Shown here: positions 53,138 through 61,935 of the stretch, one piece after another
Layout of the letters: each line of letters starts with the position of its first letter
Position numbering within the stretch: the first letter of the stretch is position 1
Source of the DNA: Citrobacter sp. On2M
Lineage (GTDB): Bacteria > Pseudomonadota > Gammaproteobacteria > Enterobacterales > Enterobacteriaceae
Assembly: GCF_018035235.1 (NCBI RefSeq)
Contig: NZ_WPCV01000002.1
Span: forward strand, 806,001 to 870,000
Direction of reading: 5' to 3'
DNA length: 64,000 nucleotides
The notes under the pieces: model-generated
Told to the model about the DNA's origin: nothing
The model's database searches: none
The model's input: the letters and a program-made list of their open reading frames with translations, nothing else
Translations under genes and position numbers: made by a program

Positions 53138-54028
53138 TTATTTACCAGATGAGAGATAGTCTCCTGGTGCTGTCCCCATAACACGTTTAAATGCCTGATA
53201 GAATCCAGATAATGATTCATATCCTACTCTGCTGTAAATGACCTCATTTTTTATACCTCTTCTGAGCAGGTTTAATGATACATAAATCCTTAATTTGCTT
53301 AATACCTGGTTCGGTGTGTAGCTTGTCGCTTTCAATATACGGCGAATAAATGTCGAACGCGACATATAGGTGAAGCGAGCCATATCATCCAGCGACCATG
53401 AATACTGTGGGTTGTCTATTATTGCAATGATTAATTTGGCTAAGGCTTCATCATTTGCCGCATTCAAGAGGTTTACGTCAATATCATATAAGGAAGAGGA
53501 TTCGCTAATGACATAATGCAATATAGCATCGGTCAGGTGCGCAATAATGCAATTATTTTCATCGGCAGATGCGTTTACTTCAGTCAGTAGTAACTCAAAG
53601 AGAGTGTGTATTTTATTGCTGACGTCGTCTTTTTGTTTGATCACAAAAATGTCCGGAAGTAAGGCAAATAGCAATTGGCTAGCGATAGATCTGGGTTGGA
53701 TGAAACCACAAAGCAGATCGGTGGATTCTGAAGATGATTCTTCAATCTTACTCATCTGTTTACGTGGTAAATCATCAAGACTTGTATCAGGAGATGAGGC
53801 CAGAAAAAAAGGAAAATTATTAAAAAAGAAGAGAATATCTCCCTTTTCCAGTTTGATACGTGGTTGTTGGTTAAGTAAATCCAGCCAGCACTCCCCGCTC
53901 AGGACGATATGAAAACTCGGTTCACCATAGGAGTATGTTGATGCTTTCCATTCGCTACAATACCTGCCGAGGTGGAAGACGGATGTTTTTGCTTCTCCAC
54001 CCTTAAGAAGCCAGCCAGAAGTATTCAT
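53138..54028 (-). CDS. AraC-type transcriptional regulator
   Basis: About 296 residues. An N-terminal cupin-type sensing domain (FHIVLSGECWLDLLNQQPRI, GDILFFFNNFPFFLASS) precedes a C-terminal AraC double HTH (WSLDDMARFTYMSRSTFIRRIL ... VIYSRVGYESLSGFYQAFKRV). It is not similar to GadX, GadW or UreR as I recall them. The frame is open from 54091, but ATG at 54028 has GGGGA four bases upstream. It is divergent from the GadE-like gene and next to the urease/hde series, which it may control. The inducer is unknown. Confidence 0.85.
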   Translation of the reverse strand: MNTSGWLLKGGEAKTSVFHLGRYCSEWKASTYSYGEPSFHIVLSGECWLDLLNQQPRIKLEKGDILFFFNNFPFFLASSPDTSLDDLPRKQMSKIEESSSESTDLLCGFIQPRSIASQLLFALLPDIFVIKQKDDVSNKIHTLFELLLTEVNASADENNCIIAHLTDAILHYVISESSSLYDIDVNLLNAANDEALAKLIIAIIDNPQYSWSLDDMARFTYMSRSTFIRRILKATSYTPNQVLSKLRIYVSLNLLRRGIKNEVIYSRVGYESLSGFYQAFKRVMGTAPGDYLSSGK

Positions 54029-54104
54029 GTTTTCCCCAATATTGTCATTAATAGACTGATTTTGAAACGATGGCGTATAGATAGTTGCCATTGGTGACTA
54101 TAAT

Positions 54105-54118
54105 ATTTGTTAATTAAA
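54105..54118 (+). promoter_or_regulatory. GAD-box-like half between the AraC-type and GadE-like genes
   Basis: ATTTGTTAATTAAA matches 12 of the last 14 positions of the GAD box (TTAGGATTTTGTTATTTAAA), but the first six positions do not match. In such AT-rich DNA this can be chance. Confidence 0.25.
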
Positions 54119-54140
54119 ATACACATTGCAGGAGAGGATA

Positions 54141-54671
54141 GTGTTTTTGATCTTTACCAAAGATATTATGTTGTTACAGGCTATTTACCATCTTTTTAAA
54201 AATGATGTGATCATTCATGTCCAGCATGCACATGAGCTATGCGCTTTAGAAAATCATAATGCGAAAGTGATCATTGATACATTAAATAACAATATTTTCC
54301 ATACTCGATTAGCGTATCAATTAGAGAAAATTAAGCCTTCAAAAATTTATATACTTTCACCGTTTAGAATCAAACGGTGCTTCGGTGATATCCCCGTTTT
54401 TTTTGTTAATCGAAACGTTTCGCTGAGTGGCTTCATTACTTTGCTAAATTGCAATGAAAATAATGCTATCACTCCGGAATTATCGCTTTCTCGCCGACAG
54501 CATCAGATTCTTACTTATATTCTGCAGCAAAAGTCATGTTCTTCAATTGCTGAGCGAATGCACATCTCATTGAAGACCTATAATTGCCATAAGTATAATA
54601 TAATGTTGTTGCTTAAACTCAGAAAAATGAGTGACTTAGTACGACATAAGATTTCATGTTATCTATTGTGA
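54141..54671 (+). CDS. gadE: GadE-like LuxR-type acid-resistance regulator
   Basis: A 176-residue regulator with a C-terminal LuxR-type HTH (LSRRQHQILTYILQQK, SIAERMHISLKTYNCHKYNI). Its whole-length pattern matches E. coli GadE (175 residues) as I recall it: the start MFLIFTKDIMLLQ, then KVIIDTLNNNIF, and the end LKLRKMSDLVRHKISCYLL. GadE activates hdeAB, gadA/BC and yhiD at low pH. Start chosen as GTG at 54141, with AGGAGAGG just upstream. It faces the hdeA-to-yhiD series. Sequence similarity is moderate, so orthology is likely but not proven. Confidence 0.72.
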   Translation: MFLIFTKDIMLLQAIYHLFKNDVIIHVQHAHELCALENHNAKVIIDTLNNNIFHTRLAYQLEKIKPSKIYILSPFRIKRCFGDIPVFFVNRNVSLSGFITLLNCNENNAITPELSLSRRQHQILTYILQQKSCSSIAERMHISLKTYNCHKYNIMLLLKLRKMSDLVRHKISCYLL

Positions 54672-54863
54672 AAAGGTATCGTAGGTCATTGTTCTAGACC
54701 AGAATTAAGTTGTTAAAGTGCAGAGGAGGGCAAATATTATATAACACAGTCTTCAAAATATGTAGCTCTTAGTTTAATAGTTAAATCCTATTTTCGATGT
54801 AGAAATAATTAATGATAAATAATGTTACTATCGCATTTAATATAATTAATATCTGAATAGTAG

Positions 54864-55514
54864 CTATACGACAGAAACCTCTTTAATAGCAGGGTTTTCT
54901 TTAAGTGAAGAAAGAATCTGATTCACCGAGGTTGCGTCCGTATACTCAATGTTTGCCGTGAGAACATGAGAGTCGGATGTATCATTAGCCAGTGAACGCA
55001 GTTGGATGCGATATCCCTGTTCATTAAGCGAGGTCAGAACAACTTGCGCAGTCCCGGCTGCAATACGCATACGTAGTTGTAGATGGCGATTTAAAAAGCG
55101 GTAGGTAAGCTGACGGAAAAACTCCAGCACAATGAGCGCCATAATCGTACCTATGATGCCAACTTCATACATTCCACTGCCGATAACCAAACCTATTGCT
55201 GCGGTGACCCACACATCCGCAGCTGTTGTTAATCCTCTGATGGTTTGTTTTTGTACCAGAATATTCCCCGCACCGAGAAATCCTACGCCAGTGACAACCT
55301 GAGCTGCGATTCTGCTGGGATCTAATCCTATATGGGTATGTTCAATAACATCATAGAAACCGTATTTAGAAACGATCATGAACATGGCACTGCCAATACC
55401 AATCAAGATATGTGTGCGTACACCTGCTTCTTTAGCGCGAATTTGACGCTCCAGACCAATTACGCCGCCGAGCAGACTGGCTAATATAAGTCGGAAAAGA
55501 AATTCTTCAGTCAT
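54864..55514 (-). CDS. yhiD: MgtC/SapB-family inner-membrane protein YhiD
   Basis: A 216-residue protein. The N-terminal MgtC/SapB membrane domain (FRLILASLLGGVIGLERQIR, GSAMFMIVSKYGF, DPSRIAAQVVTGVGFLGAG, LTTAADVWVTAAIGLVIGSG) precedes a C-terminal ACT-like soluble domain (about residues 145–216). It is closely similar to YhiD, encoded next to hdeAB in the E. coli acid fitness island. It is the last gene of the leftward series, 18 bases after yut. Confidence 0.85.
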   Translation of the reverse strand: MTEEFLFRLILASLLGGVIGLERQIRAKEAGVRTHILIGIGSAMFMIVSKYGFYDVIEHTHIGLDPSRIAAQVVTGVGFLGAGNILVQKQTIRGLTTAADVWVTAAIGLVIGSGMYEVGIIGTIMALIVLEFFRQLTYRFLNRHLQLRMRIAAGTAQVVLTSLNEQGYRIQLRSLANDTSDSHVLTANIEYTDATSVNQILSSLKENPAIKEVSVV

Positions 55515-55532
55515 AATGATTCTCTCATTGAT

Positions 55533-56528
55533 TCAGGAGTGACGATGCTCTGGCATAAATTCTTTATTCGGCACCAGGAATAACCATGATGAAATAACAA
55601 ATGGCATGGTTAATGTTGGTATACCAAAAGGCATTAAAAGCACATTCATGGCAGCCTGAATAAAAACTGTAAAAATGATACCTGAGATAGTATAAATAAA
55701 TACTCGCCAGCCAGGTTGATTAAATACTGTACCTAGGGCAACTGATGTCAACACGGCACTAAAGGCATACAGTCCTGTAGAAATGTCATGAGCATTAGCA
55801 CCCAGATAATACGCAAGCAGTGTCGCGATTAGAGAGCCGACGATGGCATAGCAGGCGCATACAACAGATTCTACTGCCAGACCTGCAATGAAGAATAAAC
55901 TAGCAAGAATCCCTGGAAACAAAAATACCTGTGATATCCCATGTAGGGTGCCGTCGATAAAAAAGCTAAGAGAGTAATCGCCAGGCGTTGTTGGGATATA
56001 ATGTTGGGATAACTCTGGGGAGGGTAAACCCGAACCATAGATATTATGAAATGCATAGCTGGCCAGTAGAATGACCCATGTTGTTAGCACAAACGGCGCT
56101 GTTAACGCAGCAACTTTCCACGTTTTTAAAATATCGGCGATGCAAACCGTAGCAATAACTGATACGACACTACCAACGATCAGGCAGAACCACATTAACG
56201 GCGTTGCAGTGATAAACACAGGAATAGCAATGCCGACCAGACAGCCATTATAACTATAGAGGCCATCCCGCCAACCTTTTACATCATGAGTTATGGCTCC
56301 CGTAATTGAAGCCAGGACAGTTCCAATTACGCACCCCCATGCAGCCAATGGATTATTATTGCTATAAGCAGCGATAAATATAGCAATAAAAAACAATAAC
56401 CCAGTGATGGGATTGTTTTGAAACATTACCTGAGCACAACCACGTAATGATATATCAATAATTTTGAGAATGTAGTGCTTATCAATATTATTTTTCCATA
56501 ATACTGGGATTGAGTGTGTTATCATCAT
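55533..56528 (-). CDS. yut: Urea channel, UT family (Yut)
   Basis: A 331-residue inner-membrane urea channel. It shows the duplicated UT fold with about ten hydrophobic helices and the two urea-transporter signature regions: NPLAAWGCVIGTVLASITGA, NGCLVGIAIPVFI and later YAFSAVLTSVALGTVF. Resembles Yersinia Yut, which is also placed after ureD. It passively admits urea for the cytoplasmic urease. ATG at 56528 or 56525; the ribosome site is weak. Not the UreI type. Confidence 0.88.
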   Translation of the reverse strand: MMITHSIPVLWKNNIDKHYILKIIDISLRGCAQVMFQNNPITGLLFFIAIFIAAYSNNNPLAAWGCVIGTVLASITGAITHDVKGWRDGLYSYNGCLVGIAIPVFITATPLMWFCLIVGSVVSVIATVCIADILKTWKVAALTAPFVLTTWVILLASYAFHNIYGSGLPSPELSQHYIPTTPGDYSLSFFIDGTLHGISQVFLFPGILASLFFIAGLAVESVVCACYAIVGSLIATLLAYYLGANAHDISTGLYAFSAVLTSVALGTVFNQPGWRVFIYTISGIIFTVFIQAAMNVLLMPFGIPTLTMPFVISSWLFLVPNKEFMPEHRHS

Positions 56529-56559
56529 TATTTACCAGCGTAAAAGTAATAAGGAGGTA

Positions 56560-57510
56560 TTATTGTTTCCAGATAAATGGGGGCGGTAACTCTGCATTCA
56601 GAACGACTTTTCTGGTCATGGCCCACACTTTACGGATATGTTTTTTAATAATACTACTGTCATTAGCTAATATCTTAAATATAAGGCCGGATTCGGCGGG
56701 AAGTGTTGACATTCCGTAGCAACAATCTTTGCCATAATAAGCTTTGAAGGCCGCCTGAATGGATGATATGTTTTCTACTGGAGTTAATATAAAAATAGTG
56801 CCGATAATTTGAAAACCTCCCATTACCCCGAGTTCAGTCATGGGATGCTCCTTGGGTTTCAGCACAATCTGTTCTTTGAAAACAATATTTCCAGACTCAT
56901 CTTTTGCAGATACTGTTGAGGAATAATAATCAAAACCATTTAGCTCATTTTCATGATGGTAACGACGTCCCGGTATAATGACTTCGGAATAAATAAGTGT
57001 TGCGTTTCTTTTATAATCGATGACGGTATCGTTAACAAATCTTGCATTGTGATGTAGGATTAAAGGATCGGGTAGGTATTCCAGATAGGAATTATCGTGT
57101 AGTTGGATGAATTGAATCTGCGCTCCATAGTTTTTATCCATCGAGTGTACTTTGGTTGCTGATTGAGTGTTTACGCTGGCGAAAGCATTTTCACCCACGT
57201 TGATGGATAACACCATGCGATCCCCCTGCAGCACACAGCCTGAAGTTGATATCATGGTCACGCAGGGAAGATCCGGCAGTGCCTCATCATGATACAATGC
57301 CTTTTGCGCAAATAATGGGGTTCGCTTTTCCATACGATGAAGAATGCTTTTTCTCCCGGTACGCGTAAAACCCAGGTACAAAAAACCATCTTTACCGATT
57401 GCCCCACTGGGCATTTGCTCCGGCTCCTGACGATACTCTATGGGGATTTGCGTGTCCCAACGTTTCCGGCTCTTCTCTACCTGGTCATTTATATTCTGTG
57501 AATGCGTCAT
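56560..57510 (-). CDS. ureD: Urease accessory protein UreD
   Basis: Scaffold protein that docks on apo-urease and with UreF and UreG delivers nickel. It has 316 residues. Family blocks [36 protein letters not shown] and [20 protein letters not shown] are present. The ATG at 57510 has AAGGA seven bases upstream and overlaps the ureG end by 26 bases; the frame's first ATG at 57555 would overlap by 71. Position at the end of ureABCEFGD is as in Yersinia. Confidence 0.9.
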   Translation of the reverse strand: MTHSQNINDQVEKSRKRWDTQIPIEYRQEPEQMPSGAIGKDGFLYLGFTRTGRKSILHRMEKRTPLFAQKALYHDEALPDLPCVTMISTSGCVLQGDRMVLSINVGENAFASVNTQSATKVHSMDKNYGAQIQFIQLHDNSYLEYLPDPLILHHNARFVNDTVIDYKRNATLIYSEVIIPGRRYHHENELNGFDYYSSTVSAKDESGNIVFKEQIVLKPKEHPMTELGVMGGFQIIGTIFILTPVENISSIQAAFKAYYGKDCCYGMSTLPAESGLIFKILANDSSIIKKHIRKVWAMTRKVVLNAELPPPFIWKQ

Positions 57511-58144
57511 CTTGTTTTCCTTCAATAGTGTGACCAAATAAAAAATCGCGTTCAATCATGTCCACAAGCTGCTCAATACCTTCGCCTGTTTTACAGTTAG
57601 TTAAAATATAAGGGCGATTGTTTCTGACATAACGGGTATCCGCTTCCATTACTTCCAGACTGGCACCTACATAGGGCGCTAGATCAATTTTATTGATGAT
57701 TAAAATATCAGCCTGAACCAGACCTGGGCCATTTTTACGTGGGATTTTTTCACCTTCAGCTACGTCAATGACATAAATATAAAAATCAGCCAATGCAGGA
57801 CTGAAAGTGAGGGTAAGGTTATCGCCACCGCTTTCAATCATAATTAAATCGCTATCCGGGAATTTATCTTCCATTTCTTCCACAGCAGCAATATTCATAC
57901 TGGGATCTTCGCGCACAGCAGTGTGTGGACATGCCCCAGTTTCAACGCCAATGATTTTTTCTTCTGCTAATATTCCTTTTAGTGTTCTTTTAACCTGCTT
58001 TGCATCCTCCGTTGTGACAACATCATTGGTCACAATCAGAGGTTTATATCCCCGACGAATAAGAACAGGAGTAATAACCTCAATAATGGCCGTTTTTCCT
58101 GAACCTACGGGACCACCAATGCCAATTCGGGTAATTTTTTTCAT
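57485..58144 (-). CDS. ureG: Urease accessory GTPase UreG
   Basis: A SIMIBI GTPase that supplies energy and nickel for urease activation. It has 219 residues. The P-loop is [13 protein letters not shown] near residue 9, the metal-binding CPH is in [18 protein letters not shown], the switch motif is ESGGDNL and the guanine motif is NKIDLA. Starts 12 bases after the ureF stop with GAGGTTAG upstream. Confidence 0.95.
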   Translation of the reverse strand: MKKITRIGIGGPVGSGKTAIIEVITPVLIRRGYKPLIVTNDVVTTEDAKQVKRTLKGILAEEKIIGVETGACPHTAVREDPSMNIAAVEEMEDKFPDSDLIMIESGGDNLTLTFSPALADFYIYVIDVAEGEKIPRKNGPGLVQADILIINKIDLAPYVGASLEVMEADTRYVRNNRPYILTNCKTGEGIEQLVDMIERDFLFGHTIEGKQDDAFTEYK

Positions 58145-58156
58145 TTCTAACCTCAG

Positions 58157-58858
58157 TTAATTCATAAATAAACGTACATGGGCATCGACATGAACAGCAG
58201 CCAGAATGTCGATCACCGGAGAAAAAGAAGACATTTCTTCCGGTCGGGTGTTGAGCGCCATTTCAGCGTAATCAGGAAAAAGTGACGTGACTTCGGCCAG
58301 AATTTTTTGGCTATCCAGATGCGTGATCCGCATCAGTCTTTGCGCGGCACTGAGAATAGTCATTGCTACGCCATAAAAATGCATGGCCAGCATCGCATCT
58401 TCATCAAGATCCAAATGGCTCATGAGTAGCCCATGGGAAACAGGGTAGGTGCCAATAACCGTTCCTTGGCGAATTTGCTCAAGCCACCAGTTAAATACCG
58501 GATCATGGTAAATAGCTGTCGAAAGCTCAGTTAATTTTTTCCCCATTCTTTGGGTCATCACTCGGGATTCTGGTGATAGTTTTCTACTGATCACATCCTT
58601 ATCAATTGAGATAAGGTCATTTAACCTGTTACTGCGGCAGGCGCGCAGGGTTTGTATTTGCGCGACAGCATCGCACTTAGCGGCCTGCAATAAGGCGGTA
58701 CAAACATATTGTTTGAGGGTTTGCCGATCGTAGACAATACCGCAAGAAATGGCAGATTCAACTCCACAGGAAAAGGTAAATGCCCCAACAGGAAGAACTG
58801 AATCGCCAAATTGCAGTATCCGAGCGATATTAGGTAACCTATGTGAACTCTCTTGCAT
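58157..58858 (-). CDS. ureF: Urease accessory protein UreF
   Basis: A helical accessory protein and regulator of the UreG GTPase in the activation complex. It has 233 residues from the ATG at 58858. The core begins RILQFGDSVLPVGAFTFSCGVES, with GTYPVSHGLLMSHLDLDEDA and the C-terminal DILAAVHVDAHVRLFMN. The frame extends to 58924, overlapping ureE, but ATG 58858 has TGAGG nine bases upstream and gives the Yersinia-type N-terminus. Confidence 0.9.
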   Translation of the reverse strand: MQESSHRLPNIARILQFGDSVLPVGAFTFSCGVESAISCGIVYDRQTLKQYVCTALLQAAKCDAVAQIQTLRACRSNRLNDLISIDKDVISRKLSPESRVMTQRMGKKLTELSTAIYHDPVFNWWLEQIRQGTVIGTYPVSHGLLMSHLDLDEDAMLAMHFYGVAMTILSAAQRLMRITHLDSQKILAEVTSLFPDYAEMALNTRPEEMSSFSPVIDILAAVHVDAHVRLFMN

Positions 58859-58877
58859 GATCGGCAACCTCATTACG

Positions 58878-59441
58878 TTAGTGGTCAATGTGTACATGCG
58901 TATGTGCTTCTTCCGCGCCACCAAAAAGAAGTCGGGATTCAGACGGCGTTAAGAGCGGGATGACTTTTTCACCTTCCGTAAAATAGTATTGCCCTTCAAT
59001 GTAACCATGAGATTTCATGACTGAAGCCAACATTTTGTCGGCTACAACAATAGGAATAAAAACACAGTATCCTTTTATAACAGCTTTCCAGTGCTGATTT
59101 CCTAAGGCGTGACCTAGTTCAAACGCTCGAGTCAGAAGGTCGGTGATTTTCTCCACGCCAAATAATCCAAGATCGACAACCATCACGCGTCGTAGCTGTA
59201 TTTTTACCGTAAGTAAATATCGATTGGTTTTATCATATAAAAGAATATCACCATCATTAAGACGGATATGACGATCAAGCGATAAACCAATATCGTAGCC
59301 GAGTTGACTTTTTTTACGGCAACGGCTTTTTTGTGCTTCCCATTGCTCCAGTATCAGCACATCATGGTTGATACCTTCAGTGGATAGATCAGGTTCGCCG
59401 CAGGAATTTATATTTCCGAGGGTTTTTTCGATTAAATACAT
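58878..59441 (-). CDS. ureE: Urease nickel metallochaperone UreE
   Basis: Delivers nickel to the UreDFG–apourease complex. It has 187 residues. The N-terminal peptide-binding domain (GYDIGLSLDRHIRLNDGDIL) precedes a metal-binding domain with FELGHALGNQHWKAVI, in which the bridging His lies. The short C-terminal His tail HTHVHIDH is far less His-rich than in Klebsiella. Start ATG 59441 has AAGGA upstream; the longer frame overlaps ureC. Confidence 0.9.
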   Translation of the reverse strand: MYLIEKTLGNINSCGEPDLSTEGINHDVLILEQWEAQKSRCRKKSQLGYDIGLSLDRHIRLNDGDILLYDKTNRYLLTVKIQLRRVMVVDLGLFGVEKITDLLTRAFELGHALGNQHWKAVIKGYCVFIPIVVADKMLASVMKSHGYIEGQYYFTEGEKVIPLLTPSESRLLFGGAEEAHTHVHIDH

Positions 59442-59454
59442 AACAGCTTTCCTT

Positions 59455-61173
59455 TTAACCAAAGAAATATTTTTGATTCATAACGGCAGTTTGAATAGGC
59501 TGGCAGGTTGCATGCACACCATCAACTTTTACGGCAAATGTTTCTGGGTTCACATCAATATGTGGGGTTGCATTATTTCTGATAAGGTCATGTTTGCTAA
59601 TGCTACGACAGTTATTAACTGCAACCACCTGTCTCTCAAGTCCGGCCTTTTCTTTAACGCCATCCTCAAGGGCAGCCTGCGATACGAAGGTAATGCAAGT
59701 ATCCTGCAACGTTTTTCCCATGGCACCAAACATTGGACGATAAAAAACGGGCTGAGGAGTAGGCAGAGAAGCGTTAGGATCACCCATTAAAGACCAGTTA
59801 ATCATTCCCCCTTTAATAATAAGTTTCGGCTTGGCCCCAAAAAATTGAGGTTCCCAGAGTACAAGGTCAGCCATTTTACCCACTTCAACAGAACCAAGAA
59901 TATGGCTAACACCTTGTGTAATAGCTGGGTTAATCGTAATTTTGGCAACGTATCGTAGAACGCGGAAATTGTCATTGTTCGGATTGTCTTCCGGTAATTT
60001 CCCGCGTGCGACTTTCATCGCATGCGCAGTTTGCACCAGGCGCAACCAGTTTTCTCCCACGCGACCCATTGCCTGAGAATCGCTGGAGAACATGGATATA
60101 ACGCCCATATCATGAAGAATGTTTTCTGCTGCAATCGTCTCAGGACGAACACGGCTTTCTGCAAATGAAACATCGGCAGCAACGTTAGGATTCAGGTTAT
60201 GGCATACCATAATCATATCGAACAGTTCTGCCTGGCTGTTAATGCCAAACGGTAATGTTGGATTGGTCGAGCTCGGCAGGACGTTTGGTTGGCTTGCGAC
60301 CTTGATAATATCCGGGGCATGACCACCGCCAGCGCCTTCTGTATGAAAGGTGTGAATTGTCCTTCCTTCAAAGGCTGCAATCGTATTCTCAACATATCCG
60401 GCTTCATTGAGGCTGTCAGTGTGTACGGAGACCTGAATATCCATATCATCTGCGGTGCGCAAGGCGTGGCGGAGCGAGTTAGGCGTGGCACCCCAGTCCT
60501 CATGCACTTTTAGCCCAACGGCACCGGCAATAATTTGCTCTTCGAGTGGGGCTTTACTGTAGGCATTGCCTTTGCCCAGCAGGCCAATATTGACTGGAAT
60601 ACCTTCCCATGCCCGTAGCATGGCGCGCATATTCTTAGGCCCAGCGGTCACTGTAGTGCCATTAGTGCCATCAGTCGGTCCAATTCCTCCGCCGAAAAAG
60701 GTGGTGATACCGTTAGACAATGCGGCATAAGCTTGCTGGGGAGAGATCAGATGAATATGGGAGTCGATACCTGCCGCAGTCAGAATCAAATGCTCACCTG
60801 AAATGGCATCGGTACTAAGCCCGACCGTCATCCCTGGCGTGATACCAGACATGATTGCAGGGTTACCGCTTTTACCAATACCCGATATTAATCCATCCTT
60901 AATACCAACATCTGCTTTAATAACCCCAAGTTTGGCATCCACTATCGTGACATTGGTAATGACCAGATCGAGAACGCCCTGGTCGCGGGAACACTGATTA
61001 TTAGCCCCCATACCATCGCGTAACGATTTTCCACCGCCATATACCGCTTCATCACCATAACCACGTAGATCTTGTTCGATTTCAATATATAAATCAGTTT
61101 CACCTAAACGAATTTTATCACCGGTCGTTGGACCAAACAGACTGGCATATTCCTTTCTGGATATTGTTGGCAT
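59455..61173 (-). CDS. ureC: Urease alpha subunit UreC
   Basis: The catalytic subunit hydrolysing urea to ammonia and carbamate. It has 572 residues. Nickel ligands can be placed: His pair in GIDSHIHLISP, carbamylated Lys in GLKVHEDWG (also His), His in VSVHTDSLNE, His in FHTEGAGGGHAPD and Asp in SSDSQAMG. The flap is VCHNLNPN, with catalytic His320-equivalent and Asn where Klebsiella has a second His, as in Yersinia ureases. The separate ureA and ureB genes match the three-subunit bacterial type. GAGGA precedes the ATG. Confidence 0.97.
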   Translation of the reverse strand: MPTISRKEYASLFGPTTGDKIRLGETDLYIEIEQDLRGYGDEAVYGGGKSLRDGMGANNQCSRDQGVLDLVITNVTIVDAKLGVIKADVGIKDGLISGIGKSGNPAIMSGITPGMTVGLSTDAISGEHLILTAAGIDSHIHLISPQQAYAALSNGITTFFGGGIGPTDGTNGTTVTAGPKNMRAMLRAWEGIPVNIGLLGKGNAYSKAPLEEQIIAGAVGLKVHEDWGATPNSLRHALRTADDMDIQVSVHTDSLNEAGYVENTIAAFEGRTIHTFHTEGAGGGHAPDIIKVASQPNVLPSSTNPTLPFGINSQAELFDMIMVCHNLNPNVAADVSFAESRVRPETIAAENILHDMGVISMFSSDSQAMGRVGENWLRLVQTAHAMKVARGKLPEDNPNNDNFRVLRYVAKITINPAITQGVSHILGSVEVGKMADLVLWEPQFFGAKPKLIIKGGMINWSLMGDPNASLPTPQPVFYRPMFGAMGKTLQDTCITFVSQAALEDGVKEKAGLERQVVAVNNCRSISKHDLIRNNATPHIDVNPETFAVKVDGVHATCQPIQTAVMNQKYFFG

Positions 61174-61182
61174 AAAAGGTCC

Positions 61183-61611
61183 TCAGCTAGGATTGTTAGA
61201 CATTTTGAAACCGGCTTGCCGGGCGTTATCAATGAGTGCTTTTAACTTTATTGGATCGTTGATCACTTCAGCGAGTTGTTTACCGGTCATGTCAACAAGG
61301 TTATTAAAACCAAAAATATCGTTATCACCGCTATAGGGAATAAGTTCTATTTCTATCTCATCACCGGGTTCAAAGCGTATCGCTGTTGTGGCAGTAATAT
61401 TTAAGCGTTTACCCAGTGCGCTTTCACGATCAAACTCCAGTTCTTTATTAACTTCGAAGAAATGGAAGTGTGATCCTACCTGCACCGGCCGATCCCCTGT
61501 ATTTTTGACACGTACTTTGGTTACAGGTTTTTCTGTATTAAATGAAATAGGGGAGGCATCTAAAAGGTAGCCACCATAGGGTACATTTTCTGTTTCTTTG
61601 TTCTGCGACAT
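61183..61611 (-). CDS. ureB: Urease beta subunit UreB
   Basis: A structural subunit of the (alpha-beta-gamma) holoenzyme. It has 142 residues, longer than the ~106 of Klebsiella because of N- and C-terminal extensions, as in Yersinia. The core is KVRVKNTGDRPVQVGSHFHFFEVN with GKRLNITATTAIRFEPGDE. It lies 18 bases after ureA and 9 bases before ureC. Confidence 0.94.
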   Translation of the reverse strand: MSQNKETENVPYGGYLLDASPISFNTEKPVTKVRVKNTGDRPVQVGSHFHFFEVNKELEFDRESALGKRLNITATTAIRFEPGDEIEIELIPYSGDNDIFGFNNLVDMTGKQLAEVINDPIKLKALIDNARQAGFKMSNNPS

Positions 61612-61629
61612 AGTCTATTTCTCCTGCTC

Positions 61630-61932
61630 TTAACGAATAGGATCGTGCACGGTTACCAGTCTGCTGCCATCGGTGAAAATAGCTTCAACCTGTATTTGTG
61701 GGATAAGGTCAGCGACGCCCTCCATGACGTCATCTTTAGTCAAAACATCTCTAGATTTATTCATGACCGTTTCCAGATCATTACCTTCTCTGGCACATTC
61801 CATGGCCGTTGACGCAATAATAGAAACGGCTTCCGGATAATTAAGTTTAATTCCTTTTTCTTTCCGACTTTGAGCCACGCTGGCAAGTGAGTAAATCATT
61901 ATTTTCTCTATTTCTCTGGGGCTAAGTTTCAT
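61630..61932 (-). CDS. ureA: Urease gamma subunit UreA
   Basis: A small structural subunit of urease, 100 residues. It begins MKLSPREIEKIMIYSLASVA, then GIKLNYPEAVSIIASTAMECA and ending FTDGSRLVTVHDPIR. Start ATG is three bases after the amtB stop; its ribosome site AAGGAG lies inside the amtB 3' end, indicating translational coupling to the ammonium channel. Confidence 0.95.
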   Translation of the reverse strand: MKLSPREIEKIMIYSLASVAQSRKEKGIKLNYPEAVSIIASTAMECAREGNDLETVMNKSRDVLTKDDVMEGVADLIPQIQVEAIFTDGSRLVTVHDPIR

Positions 61933-61935
61933 AAA

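Noticed and set aside
53138-54028. UreR-type urea sensor
   Set aside because: It is AraC-type and next to urease, but the sequence does not resemble UreR as I recall it; no urea-sensing claim is made.
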